A stretch of DNA of 64,000 nucleotides from Takifugu bimaculatus (lineage: Eukaryota > Chordata > Actinopteri > Tetraodontiformes > Tetraodontidae). The DNA lies in NCBI GenBank assembly GCA_004026145.2, contig CP034977.1, forward strand, positions 2,390,543 through 2,454,542, read 5' to 3'. Positions within the stretch are counted from its first letter, which is position 1, and each line of letters opens with the position of its first letter. Positions 51,217 to 61,525 of this stretch are shown one piece after another. A program made the translations under genes and the position numbers. A model generated the notes under the pieces. The model did no database searches. It saw nothing but the letters and a program-made list of their open reading frames with translations, and was not told the DNA's origin.

Positions 51217-53979
51217 AAGGGGAGCACTATTACATGTTTGTGACAACTTGGTAACAGAGGAGCGGCTGTGTATTTACTGCTGCGCTGCTCTCAGCTATTA
51301 CAGCGTAGATGGCCATTACGTTAATCTTTGCCAGTGCTGTGATTCAGCCTGCTGACACTTACACTAGCTCCACCTGGGATGTGCCCATTACATCGTCTTA
51401 TCTGTGGGCCAGCAGCAGATAGGAGCACCAAGTAAAGCTCCTCTTTCAAGGAAGCTTGAACAAAGGATGTTGAGGCTGTGGTAGGGTCCCAGTCCGGCAT
51501 CTCTCACCGGTTAATGAGCCTCTCAGTCGACTCTTTCTTTGTTTAAGCCGTTCTTTAAGTAAGTATATGGATGTAATTTTAGTCTGTAGTTTTCACAAAA
51601 TAGTGCTTAAATCTTTTTATTTTGGCCCCCTGTTTGTGATTATTATACTTTCCTCAGCTCGTGAGCAAAGATAGAGGATGTGCAAGATATTTTCCTTATA
51701 TTTTAATTGATGATAAAATTGAGTTTTTGTTAATTACTCAATATTCAAACCAAAGTTTACCTCTATAACCCTCAATATGAACATCTCAAAATTCCCCACG
51801 CCATCATTTTGCCTGCAATTGCTTATGGAAAAATAAACCTGAGCATCATTATCATCTCCAACTGTCCCGTGCAGACAGGTTAGAGAGGACGTCCGCACTT
51901 TCCACCATAGAGCGTGTTTTTGTTCATATTTCCACATTTACAGTCTCCTCTGTAACAGAGTTGATTCTTTTCCTCTATATATCTCAAATATCTTTGTCCA
52001 TCCCCTCTTTCCTCCCCCTATCTGCATTAACCTTCTCTGGAAAGTCGATTTTATTCTCCAGTCGTCCTGACCGCGCCGATATTGCAAAGGTTTCTCTTGA
52101 ATTTAGTCCAGTGGCGTGGTCCCGCCCTGCTGTGCATAAAGATTAGCTTCCTGTGGGCGTCGACGTGCTGCGGTGCAACGTGTCCAGCAGCAGCCTGCAG
52201 AATATGTACGTCTATTAGAGCGAGTTGCAGCAGTTTGCTGCAAAAACGTACAGATCAAACTCAAGCAATCTTATTTTCTGCAGCCGACGAACACACGAAC
52301 TGCATCACCACTGTGAAGTCGATTGATGGAAAACAGGAAGTTGGGATGATGCCAGATTTAAAAGTCATCAACAATGGGACTGAATTTTTTGATTTCAATG
52401 TAGTTTGAAGGATTTGTGCGCTGTTGCTACTTTCCTGCTGCTGAGGCGTTCTGAAACGTAGAGTTCTGGGAGCCTGTGAATCAAAGCTAGAAGCTATTAG
52501 TCCAGATTAAAGGTGCGGTTTTTCTTTAGCCGCTATGTAGAAGAGAGGTTTTTAAAGTGGCGCTCGTGGTTTTTTCCTGATCATATGCTGAACTGTCAAC
52601 AGGGAGTGACGTACTGTGGGGAGAGCTCTGCCAGCAGTCTGACCATGGCCAACGTCCCCTGGCACCAGGAAGTGGTGGCCTTTGTCCAGCAGCTGGCTGA
52701 CATGTTGCCTCAGTATGAGATTGCCTGTGAACACGAGCACTCCAACTGTTTGCTTATTGCACACACCAAGGTAAGAGCACGTTTCCCAGCACAACACAGA
52801 GAACGCAATAAAAGAATCTAGTTTGGATTGATATCGGGTGCTGACATACACACCGTGGAAAGATTGCTTCATCCTGTCTGCCCCTCTACCTCGCCTGCTC
52901 TGTTAAATTGACTGTCTCAGTAATTAATGAATGATTAATTGCTTTGTTGGCGGTTTCCTGACAGAGCAGCCAGCTGAGCTGAGCACTCTCACCTCCCTGT
53001 TCCCACAGAAACATGGTGTTTAATATCTCTTAGATTGGCCCCAAGCACCATATCTCGCCAGCACACACAGCAACGGAATTAGGCTCTTTTGTACCGTCCC
53101 GTAAACACAACCCTTATGGTTCTTCAAAGGAGAAAGCACAGTTTAGGTGACCAGAACTGATAAATTCTCCATCATCTCCATCTGGCAGAAGTGTGAGTGT
53201 GAATGTGGCCACGGCCTCAGCAGCGCATTTATTTATTTATATGCGTTCATCATGTGAATCATCTCAAAACCTTTTACTAAAGTCATGTCGTCACACAGTT
53301 CCTTGACATTTAAAAATAAACAGGCTGTTCACTTTAATGCTCTAATAATTAACTGGATTTACCTCTAGTTGCCTCTTCTACCTTCATTCTGTCTCTTCAT
53401 CTCAGCCGGGCTTCAGTCGTCCGTGCTTGCGTCACGGCGCCCGGTGGTTTGAAGCAGCCTCCGGCCACCTGTTAAGTAATAACTCTGTAATAACTGAGCC
53501 ACCAGGAGGAAAAGTAACAGCGTTTTGCACTCTCCGGAATTTTGACGCTTTTCTAAAAGCTTTTCCAAGAGGAAAACAGCAGAGGATTATGGGAGAGATG
53601 CACGCAAATTGAGAAGGCTTGAAAATAAGACTTCACAAGAGGGGTCCTCATGAGCTCATGACTGTTGTGGTTGCCATAACATGTCATATTAGTTAGTCCA
53701 GATTTTCACTTCTATTCATCAATTATGCAGCAGGTTAAGGCCTGGCTGCGTTTTTAGCTTCCTCCTGGGGGCTGATGTTTCTCTCTTACGTGTCTTCTGC
53801 AGCAGGAACCGAGCTTAAAATACGAATCCCTTAAAGTTTTAATGCTAATTTATGTAAGAGTTTAAAACGCTCCGCAGGAAATCGTACTACGCTGATTTTG
53901 ACTCTTTATTTACGCTATCCAAGTGTGTGATTTCTGTCCGATCCTCAGATCAGTCTTTGATGCATGTCTGTGTGTTCTC

Positions 53980-54011
<32 letters not shown>

Positions 54012-55497
54012 CGTTGCTTTGTTGCCACCTCTTTCTTTCTTTTGGGTTCAGGCTATTTCTGTAACAACTGTAATGAAAAGTCTGGCCTGCATGCGGTCAA
54101 GTCTGGGCCATCAGTGGAGTTCACTGTGACTCAAATAAAAAAAAAACAGGGTTGAAGGGTTTTCCACACTTGGCTGCTCATAGATTGTACATAGATAAAC
54201 TCATTTCCTGCACCACATATTTGTTGTAGTGGTCATATAAAATTCTTTGATAAGTTGAGTTCAGAAATGTGGCAGTTCGGTGGCTCGATGAAGGCCCCTG
54301 ATAAAAGATGCTAACGCAGAAAACTGTAGTTCACTACACACAACTTTACTTTGCTGTTTAGAGACAACTTGTTTTTGGCTCTGGTGGAAGGAATATAATG
54401 GCTTCTCTTTCCCGGAAACATTTAGAAATTGGAAGTGTTTTCATTTTTCCTTCCCGTCTCAGGCCTCATTAGCGAGTGTAATGGCGAAAGCTAGCAGAAA
54501 GCATTTAAGGGCTAATGTTGAAATGCCTAATGCGGTTGCTACGTCGGCCAGATAAACTGTTTTCCACTTGGTAAATAAACAGTTTCCCTTCCTTCTTGAG
54601 TAAAAACACTGATGTGATACTTGTCCTTTTCTGCACTTGTAGCATGAAATAGGACGGTCGAAGAGCTCTGTGTATCCGACAGGTCTAGGAGACATTTAAA
54701 ATCTGTGTTTGTGTTGAGACTTCCCGACTTTTTTATCACTTAAAGTGCACTGTGACATGTCAGGAAGGCGAGAGGTCATTCTCTGGTGACACGTTGGGAT
54801 AAACAAGCAGGATCTGAGTCTTTTCACTGGCTGTCAGACACTCGTGGTCACACCAGTAACTCCACACCCACGTACACACCAGCTCTGTGATGTTTGGTTG
54901 CCCTTTCCACTTCGGTAAGATTGATGGGGGATTGGGTGAAGGAGCATTGATTGATAAAAGGAGGGATGTGAAGTGACAAGATGAACTAGGTGGATCTCTG
55001 AGCACTTCCAGAGCAAAGATCCAGTGCCAAATATGAGCAAGAAGCTCTGCAGTCTGATGGATGAGACTCTAATACACGAGCATTAAATCTCCAACGTTCA
55101 TCTTTTTCTACCTGGTTGTTTCTCCTAAGAAATACGGACACAGACATCAAATTTCACCCTCTCCAAACTTTCAAATGTTTTAGAGCCAATGTTCCTCTAG
55201 CAGCATTTCATTTGAGAGTAAACTGGACTGAACTGGACCGGCTCCTCTGCACTCCGTTTGTGTCTCCTCTTCAGTTCAAAGTGGACGGCGAGTGGTGGAC
55301 GTGGATCGACTACGAGCGCTTCCAGGAGCTACGTCGGCATTTACGAGAAGACGGGAGGACAGCGGAGCTTCTCAGCCCTCGACTACATGGCCAAGACTCC
55401 CAGCTGGGCTGTGTTTGGAGCTCAGGAACAAGGTTTCGACCCAGCCGACACGCGGTTCCAGCGGCGGAACAAAACCAAAGACATTTCAGGATGCTGA
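41444..55497 (+). CDS. tyw1: TYW1, 4-demethylwyosine synthase, 16 exons; frame break in last exon
   Basis: A radical-SAM enzyme that builds the tricyclic 4-demethylwyosine from m1G37 of tRNA-Phe and pyruvate, the second step of wybutosine synthesis. Exons: 41444-41507, 41746-41870, 42062-42184, 42358-42459, 42737-42931, 43101-43373, 44653-44775, 45854-45986, 46809-46861, 46943-47061, 47873-47982, 48758-48935, 49435-49570, 50178-50288, 52603-52770, 55275-55497. The N-terminus has two hydrophobic segments (about 2-16 and 36-56). The flavodoxin domain starts at FYGSQTGTAK (95-104). The radical-SAM cluster cysteines are Cys428, Cys432 and Cys435 (CANKCVFC). KIDRPLFKD and CEHEHSNCLLI follow. In the last exon one extra base within 55329-55334 shifts the frame after RFQEL; the correct frame resumes (VGIYEKTGG) and ends DISGC at 55497, for 744 aa if one base is removed. 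As read, the C-terminus would be aberrant to about 55550. Confidence 0.93.
41969..42030. repeat. (GT)n microsatellite with ACGT interruptions, tyw1 intron 2
   Basis: Eleven GT units (41969-41990) followed by a degenerate ACGTGTGT / GCGT tract. Intronic. Confidence 0.9.
51169..51211. repeat. (CA)n microsatellite, tyw1 intron 14
   Basis: About 21 uninterrupted AC units in the 2.3-kb intron between exons 14 and 15. Confidence 0.95.
53980..54006. repeat. (CA)n microsatellite, tyw1 intron 15
   Basis: About 13 CA units in the 2.5-kb intron before the last exon. Confidence 0.95.
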
Positions 55498-55791
55498 GAG
55501 GCAAAGAAGAGTTTAAAAATCGATCCCAGGACTCCAAAGGACAGTTTTAATGTTCCATTTTAGTGAAGCCAACAGAGAAAGTTTCATCTTTTGTCTTTCT
55601 TCGTCTTTTTCTCTCTGTCAGTGATTTGTTTCTGACAGCATCTGGGCCAGAGGACTGCACTGTTACTGCTCGACAACCTTCCTCCACGTTGATTTGGTGT
55701 TTCTAAGAAGTTGGAGGTTCGAGATGTTTGTTTGTTTTTTATGTGAAAATGAGTCCAGCTGTAAACGTGACTCTGAGGTGTGTGTAATAAA
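55498..55791 (+). other. tyw1: tyw1 3'UTR with AATAAA
   Basis: Non-coding sequence from the expected stop to AATAAA at 55786-55791. Confidence 0.65.
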
Positions 55792-58700
55792 TGATTTTAG
55801 ATGAATGTTTCTGTGATTATTCCTGTCAGGAGGAGGCAGATCTGGCGTGTCATAGTAATTGTGTCCACACTGGAGCCAAGACCAGACTTTTAATTTTCAG
55901 GGATGAGCTGCTGATTTGAAGGAGAGTGGAAACAAACTGATCATCAGTGTCGCTGTCGCAGCACATTAGTCAAGGAGTCGTCATAAAATTCTCCAGCCTC
56001 AACCTTTTCGTGTTCATTTAGCTGAACAGGTACGTGCAGCTCCAGCTCATCTAAAACGTGCTGGACTGGAATCCTCGGTTCTGGCCTGTTTCGCTGTACA
56101 GCAGGTCGGTTATTTTGGCTCCGTGCAGATGGAATAGATTCATTCTGAATTCGGTTTCACTCCAAAATGGCTCTCTTGAGTATCAACAGGGTAAGCATTA
56201 AACTTATGTCCGACGGACCCGTTCTCGCAAGCGTGACGTGTCTGCTGAGCAAAGGTCACTGTGGTCGCCTGTCAGCAGAGCGTCAGCTCCCCCTGGGACT
56301 GAAGGGTGCTTTCATAAGTCCATTTTTCAAGCTGCTGCCTTGCACAGGCTCAGGATGGGATGGCTGGCCTGGGCGATGCTGGGCTGCCTGCTGGTGTCTG
56401 CCGCTCAGGCACTCCAGAGGCATCTGTATATTTATGAGGGAAGTCTCTGAGCTTGTGTCGCTCACGCGAGCCAAATGATAATGTGCTCGACACTCGGAGG
56501 AACCTGAAAGTGATAATAGTTTTTACAGATGGCTGGTAAATGTGGCTTCACGTGTGTGTCTGCTCACAAACTGTTCTCCTGGAATACCGATGACTGTCTT
56601 ACCACTCGCGAATATTCATGAGAGTCTGGGGTTCCTGCTGGGACCAGATATACATCTAGTTTTTGTTTGAGTTTCATATAGACCCACAACACAGAAGGAA
56701 GGACGCAATGGCAACATTCCTGAGATCCCTGAGTGAAATCAGAAATGTGAAGAAGCACTCCTCTACCCGTGTTAGCGAGTCTTTCTCTTTCTTTTTCTCT
56801 CTGTGGGACAAGCCAAACCCACAGATTTGAGGGGAGCAGGAACCAAATGTTAAGCTGCCCTCTGCCAAATAGGAAATCGCCACCAATGACGTCAACAGTC
56901 CAGAATGAATGAAACGACAGCAGCCACCCTCTAAAGTCAGCAAAAGGCGTTCACGCCGTGCACAAACAGGCGCTTTACCAGACATTGTTTCACCAGTGAG
57001 CGCTTGAGTGCGTGTTCCACCGCTTCCTTATTCCACAAGCTGCACGTATTTATCTTCCCAACAGCTTCAGGTGTTATTCCAGTTTGTGTATCTCCCCAGG
57101 AAAAGGCCCCCCTCACGTTAAACGTGTGATAAAAGCAGGTCTGCCCCTCCGAGGCCGATCGCGTGCACGTGATGTGAATGTTTCTGCTCCAGCTGTTATC
57201 GACGCCTCTTCCTGCAGGATCACGGTGCTTTTCTTTGCATCAGTGGAGCACAGCTGTGATTCCAGTGCCGCAACATAAATGATCTGTCAACGGACGCACC
57301 GCTGACCCCCGCAATGTGTGAAAATGGATTTTCCACTTTGCTCACTCTGATGGATTTTATGAAGGTATGGCGAAACATTTAAACAGCCTAAAGGTGACAT
57401 TTACCCCATGTAAGTGGCAAGAAACAAGATCCAACCTTGACTCGCGTGTGCGATAATCCCATTTTTAAACTGGGCGACTGTCGTCGGGAGGCGCCACCTT
57501 GCATTTTGATGCCATCCTTTTCACGGAGGAGGAGGCAAATCCACATTCTAATGGTGTAATGAATCCTTGCCTGACAACTGAGTGGTGGAAAATCACACAG
57601 CAGCGCGATGAATCATAGAAAATCTGTCTTCATAAGTGCTGAAAGACTTCAGAGGGACAGCGACATGTGCTAATGGCCTGCTCTATGTTGATGTATAGCA
57701 CAGGTGCAGCCTGCTGAAGCATCTGGAGGTTCAGTAATGTAGTCCAAACCCATCTGTCTGATCATTTTTATGATATGATGCAGAGAAAACATTTGCTCTT
57801 GTTTTCCCCGTTCGTGTACTTCTGTATCATACATCTACGGAAAGGAGCCGTGTGCTTTTCCAATTTTCCTTTGTTTACATTCCAGCGTCATTGGACCATT
57901 TTTGGACCAATCAATGAAACTTTACCTGAGGCTCCCAGAAACGCTGCCAGGGTGTTATGAACGATTCGGACCATTTTAAGGTGGATAAATCTCGATTTAA
58001 ACCACCTGTGGAGTCATCAGTTATTCCCAGATCATCCATATGTTCCGACATCACAATACCTGTGGTCTTTTTGTGCGTTAATGAGGAATATTGCTTAGTG
58101 CAATATTATAGTTTATTGTTATTTGATTAGAAACCACAGCTAAATCACACCCCAGAATATTGCTGTGAGGGCGTCTGTAGCATCCAGGATAATCACTGGC
58201 TCAACATAAAGACAGTTCCATACGCTTCAGGACATGAATGTCATTAAAGAAGCAACGCTGAGTGTGCAGACCAACCCGTGCGTTCCGGGTGATTAATGTC
58301 ATATAATGATTATTAATGAGATGAACCTGCATCTTGAGCTCATGTGTTCATCTGGTCAGAACCAGGAAGCATAATATGATTTCATTATTCTCAAAACACC
58401 AGCACGAGCAATGCTGTGACTCATAAGTCAGCCTATTTCAATGTTTCCGAGGGTGAAAAATAATTGTACATGTGACTAAAAGAAAGTGGCAGCACTTTAG
58501 CACCGGGCATTACTCTGAATAGAGGATACGCTTTTAGAAATTCATTTGAATAAAGGTTCAGAAAATCCCACAAATGGCTGAAATGTCCTCAAATGATTCG
58601 TCGTTCGTTTTCGCTGTTCATTCTCTCTTAGTAGATTCAGTTTTTGAATGATCGTTGAATAAAAGTATACGTAAAACGTTCTGTCAATAGACTAAGTGTT

Positions 58701-59999
58701 CTTTCAACATTAAAGAGTCTGTCAAAGATTCGCACGCCATAATTCCCCATAAAACTGTTGATTTGGCAGATTAGATGTTGCAAAAAATGTGCCAAATAGG
58801 CCCAGTTTTGCATCATTTCCTCTGAACTGAGCTACATTTCAAATGTCCCTTTTATAACATGTCACCAGCTTGAAAAGAGACTCTTTTATCTTCAGAGAAA
58901 CGCTCACTTGCAGTCTGTCGGAGCTGATTTATTCAGTCGTTCGTGGCAGAGTCTGGTCCAACTAGCGGGAGACACTTAAGCAAGGGGAGGGGAAGCAAGG
59001 ACTGCCAATTTGTTAGGGTGACTTGCCCAAAAGTCTTTCATCTCTGTGTACATGTTTTGCATCTTAATATCATATTTGTACATGACCTGCATGAGATCAT
59101 TGTTGCTTTTGGGCTCTTTTAGTAACTTTGCTCATCTGAGAAGGTGAAGCCCTCTAAATCGTCAAAAGGCAGTGTTATAGTTGTGAAAATAGATTCTATT
59201 TTCCTTAAAGTAAGATTATATATTTCTATATCACTGTGACAATATGCGTCCTTTGTGATTAATAATCTGCTGTTATTGTCAGAGTAGCCATAATTATGCC
59301 AGACATAGGATGAAGTTTCCGGAAGTTCTAAATATTTTTAAAAGCCTCTGCCAATTTCGCCAAATCTACTGCGGCGGAAAATGTAAAAATAAAAGCGTAA
59401 GTCAATTACCTGTAAATATGGAGCCTTCCAAAAAATAATCCACGTGTTTGCATGCTTATGTATCTACAGAGAGTAACGCTCGTGCTGGAGTTTCGATGCA
59501 TCCTGTTCTGTCGCCGTGAACCATGCTTTTATTTTGAAAGCACTCACCGGAAACCCAACAGTTTTACTTTGATTCTTTTGACACAATTTCACTTTTTAAA
59601 TAGTCACTTCATGATGAAGTGACAGAATAAGAGCCGTCGCAGATACTTTGCCTGTCCGTTTCCAAACGGAGCCGTTTAGTTGAGTTTTGTGTGTTTTTCC
59701 TGCGTGTGTGAAATGACACACGAGGTTGAGACGAACGAGCCAACCGCTTCCTTGATCGATCGCGCATTGATTTGGGTCGCAGAGTTTGGAACCAGCGGGC
59801 TCTTCTCGTCAACCTTTCGGAGCCTGGAGCGTGTGTGTGCGTGCGCGCGTGTGTGCCCACCGTCAGTGCGTGGGATATCACTTTCAATCTCTTTTTAGAA
59901 AAAGCTTTTTAATTTCCCAGACGTCGTTTCCAGCCAAAAACACAGCGAGCGAAGAAACCTTGAGTTTGGTGGACTTGTTTGTCCCTTTAAATTTCTATT
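55792..59999. other. Gene-poor DNA downstream of tyw1
   Basis: No coding exon recognised in 4.2 kb. It includes a perfect CRE palindrome at 56887-56894 and several TAATTA-type homeodomain-like motifs. A CpG-containing, GT-rich stretch around 59830-59865 leads into the next gene's presumed promoter. Enhancer content is possible but not shown. Confidence 0.4.
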
Positions 60000-60176
60000 T
60001 TTGAAGAATCCGACAGTGTTAAGCTTCGATGGTGGGAATAATATGCTGATCTAGAATAAAGGATTTTCTAATAACGCTGGATCCACCATTGAGGATACAT
60101 CTCTAACCTGGATCCCAGTGTGGACATCGAATAGCGGATTCGAATTATCACCTGCACACACTCATCACCCTCAAAG
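60000..60176 (+). other. Candidate untranslated first exon of a downstream gene
   Basis: The sequence ends in CAAAG|GTAAGTC at 60176/60177, a near-consensus splice donor. The next strong acceptor on this strand is at 60866, giving an intron of about 690 bp. The 5' boundary is not visible. I infer a 5'UTR exon because no long frame crosses the donor. Confidence 0.4.
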
Positions 60177-61020
60177 GTAAGTCGGGCAAATCCCAGCAAA
60201 CTGCCTCTCGGGTAATAAATGAGCTTATTAACACCCATCGATCCAAACGCATCATTTTTACAGCCGCATCATTTCTTTGCTTGTAAGCAATTATTGCGTG
60301 TATGTGTTCATGATCAATATTGGCAAATGTGAAATGATGCTGATTTACTGTGTTTTTTTAAATTAAGTTTATCGATAATTAATAGTTTAGATCCCTTTAG
60401 TTTGTCTTCCTGGGTCAAAGTAGCGCCGGTGCCGCGTTGGTCACATTTAACTGAATAATTCGAACTAAAAATCAGCCACTTCTGTCACCTTGGCGACGAG
60501 TAGCTCGCAGAAAGGTGCGTGATACTGTGGACTGGACGTCCAGCAGCGTTTGAGCTCCAAACGTGCGCAATTGTTCCAAACGGTGGCGCACGCACGTCGC
60601 CTGGCCGCAATGTTCCCGAGGACCCCTGTGGTGATCTGCAGAACCCACTGAGATCCCAAAGTGGCTCCTGCAGACTCCTCATCTGCCATCACAACCCCAC
60701 CGTCTCTGTTCTGACTGTGCGCTTTTCTCCGTGTTTTTATTGTTTGTTTGTTGTTGTTTTTTGCCTCCGCGCACTCTCGTGCACGGCTCAATCTGTCTCG
60801 AATGAGGCCCCCTCTTCGTCTCCTCATCTGGAGGAATGCTTTTTTTTTTTCTTTTTTTTTTTACAGGGGAGTAGTTGAGTGAGAGAGCAAAGGGGAAGAG
60901 AGGGAGTCTCAGGGAGGGAGGGAGGGAGGGAGTGAGGAGCTGGGGAGCGGAGCGTGAGCGGCGCTGCCTCACCTGCTGGTCTCACTGCTCAAATATTAAC
61001 AACGGCTTTCCCGGGAGCTG

Positions 61021-61116
61021 ATGCCGCTTCTCCGGGACAAGCCCGAGCTGTGGCCGCACTCAGTGGTTTGTGGACAGGCAGTCCACCACTGCTGCTGTAG
61101 GCACGGCCGCGTCTGA
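61021..61116 (+). other. Upstream ORF, 31 codons
   Basis: An ATG at 61021 opens a 31-codon frame in the candidate 5'UTR, ending with a TGA 7 bp before the presumed main start at 61124. Such an arrangement can restrain or permit re-initiation at the main start. Cys/His-rich near its end (HHCCCRHGR), with no known family. Confidence 0.4.
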
Positions 61117-61123
61117 GGCTCTG

Positions 61124-61321
61124 ATGGAGGAGGAGGTCACAGAGGCTGATCCACAGCCCACCGGCATGATCCCATCACCAGGGCTGCACTCTGAGGTGAA
61201 TGGAGACCTGCCAGGACACCCCTACCTGAGAGACGGGCTGCTGGACATGATAGAGAGTCCGGAGAGGGAGCCTGTAGCGCTGCGGGATTCTGCTGAGTAC
61301 AGGCCAAAGCCTCCAGTGTGG
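61124..61321 (+). CDS. First coding exon of an unidentified protein (partial gene)
   Basis: The exon appears to run from a strong acceptor at 60866 (long T-rich tract then ACAG) to a donor at 61322 (GTAAGA). From the ATG at 61124 it encodes 66 in-frame residues, acidic at the start (MEEEVTEADPQPTG) and ending EYRPKPPVW. I do not recognise the protein. On human 7q11 the next genes beyond TYW1 are AUTS2, GALNT17 and CALN1, but the residues do not match the N-termini I know for these. A possible next exon begins at 61462 (GGFFKALQKELPG) after a CAG acceptor, with a GTGCGT donor at 61526. The rest of the gene would lie beyond the window or in long introns. Confidence 0.45.
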
Positions 61322-61525
61322 GTAAGAATCGGTATGCAAGAGAGAGGAAGAGTGTGTTGCTGCAGGAAACGTGCTGGCAGTGTGTTCTTCCCTCACAGCA
61401 GATGACTTCTTCTCCCTCACCGAGGCTTTGGATGTCTCTCGGGTGGCTTTTATTGTTTCAGGGCGGCTTCTTCAAGGCGTTGCAGAAAGAGCTGCCAGGA
61501 CAGGCTGCGAGTCCTCCTGCTTCAT

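Noticed and set aside
61124..61321. Naming this exon auts2, caln1 or galnt17 by synteny
   Set aside because: The encoded residues do not resemble the N-termini I know for these proteins; position alone is not enough.
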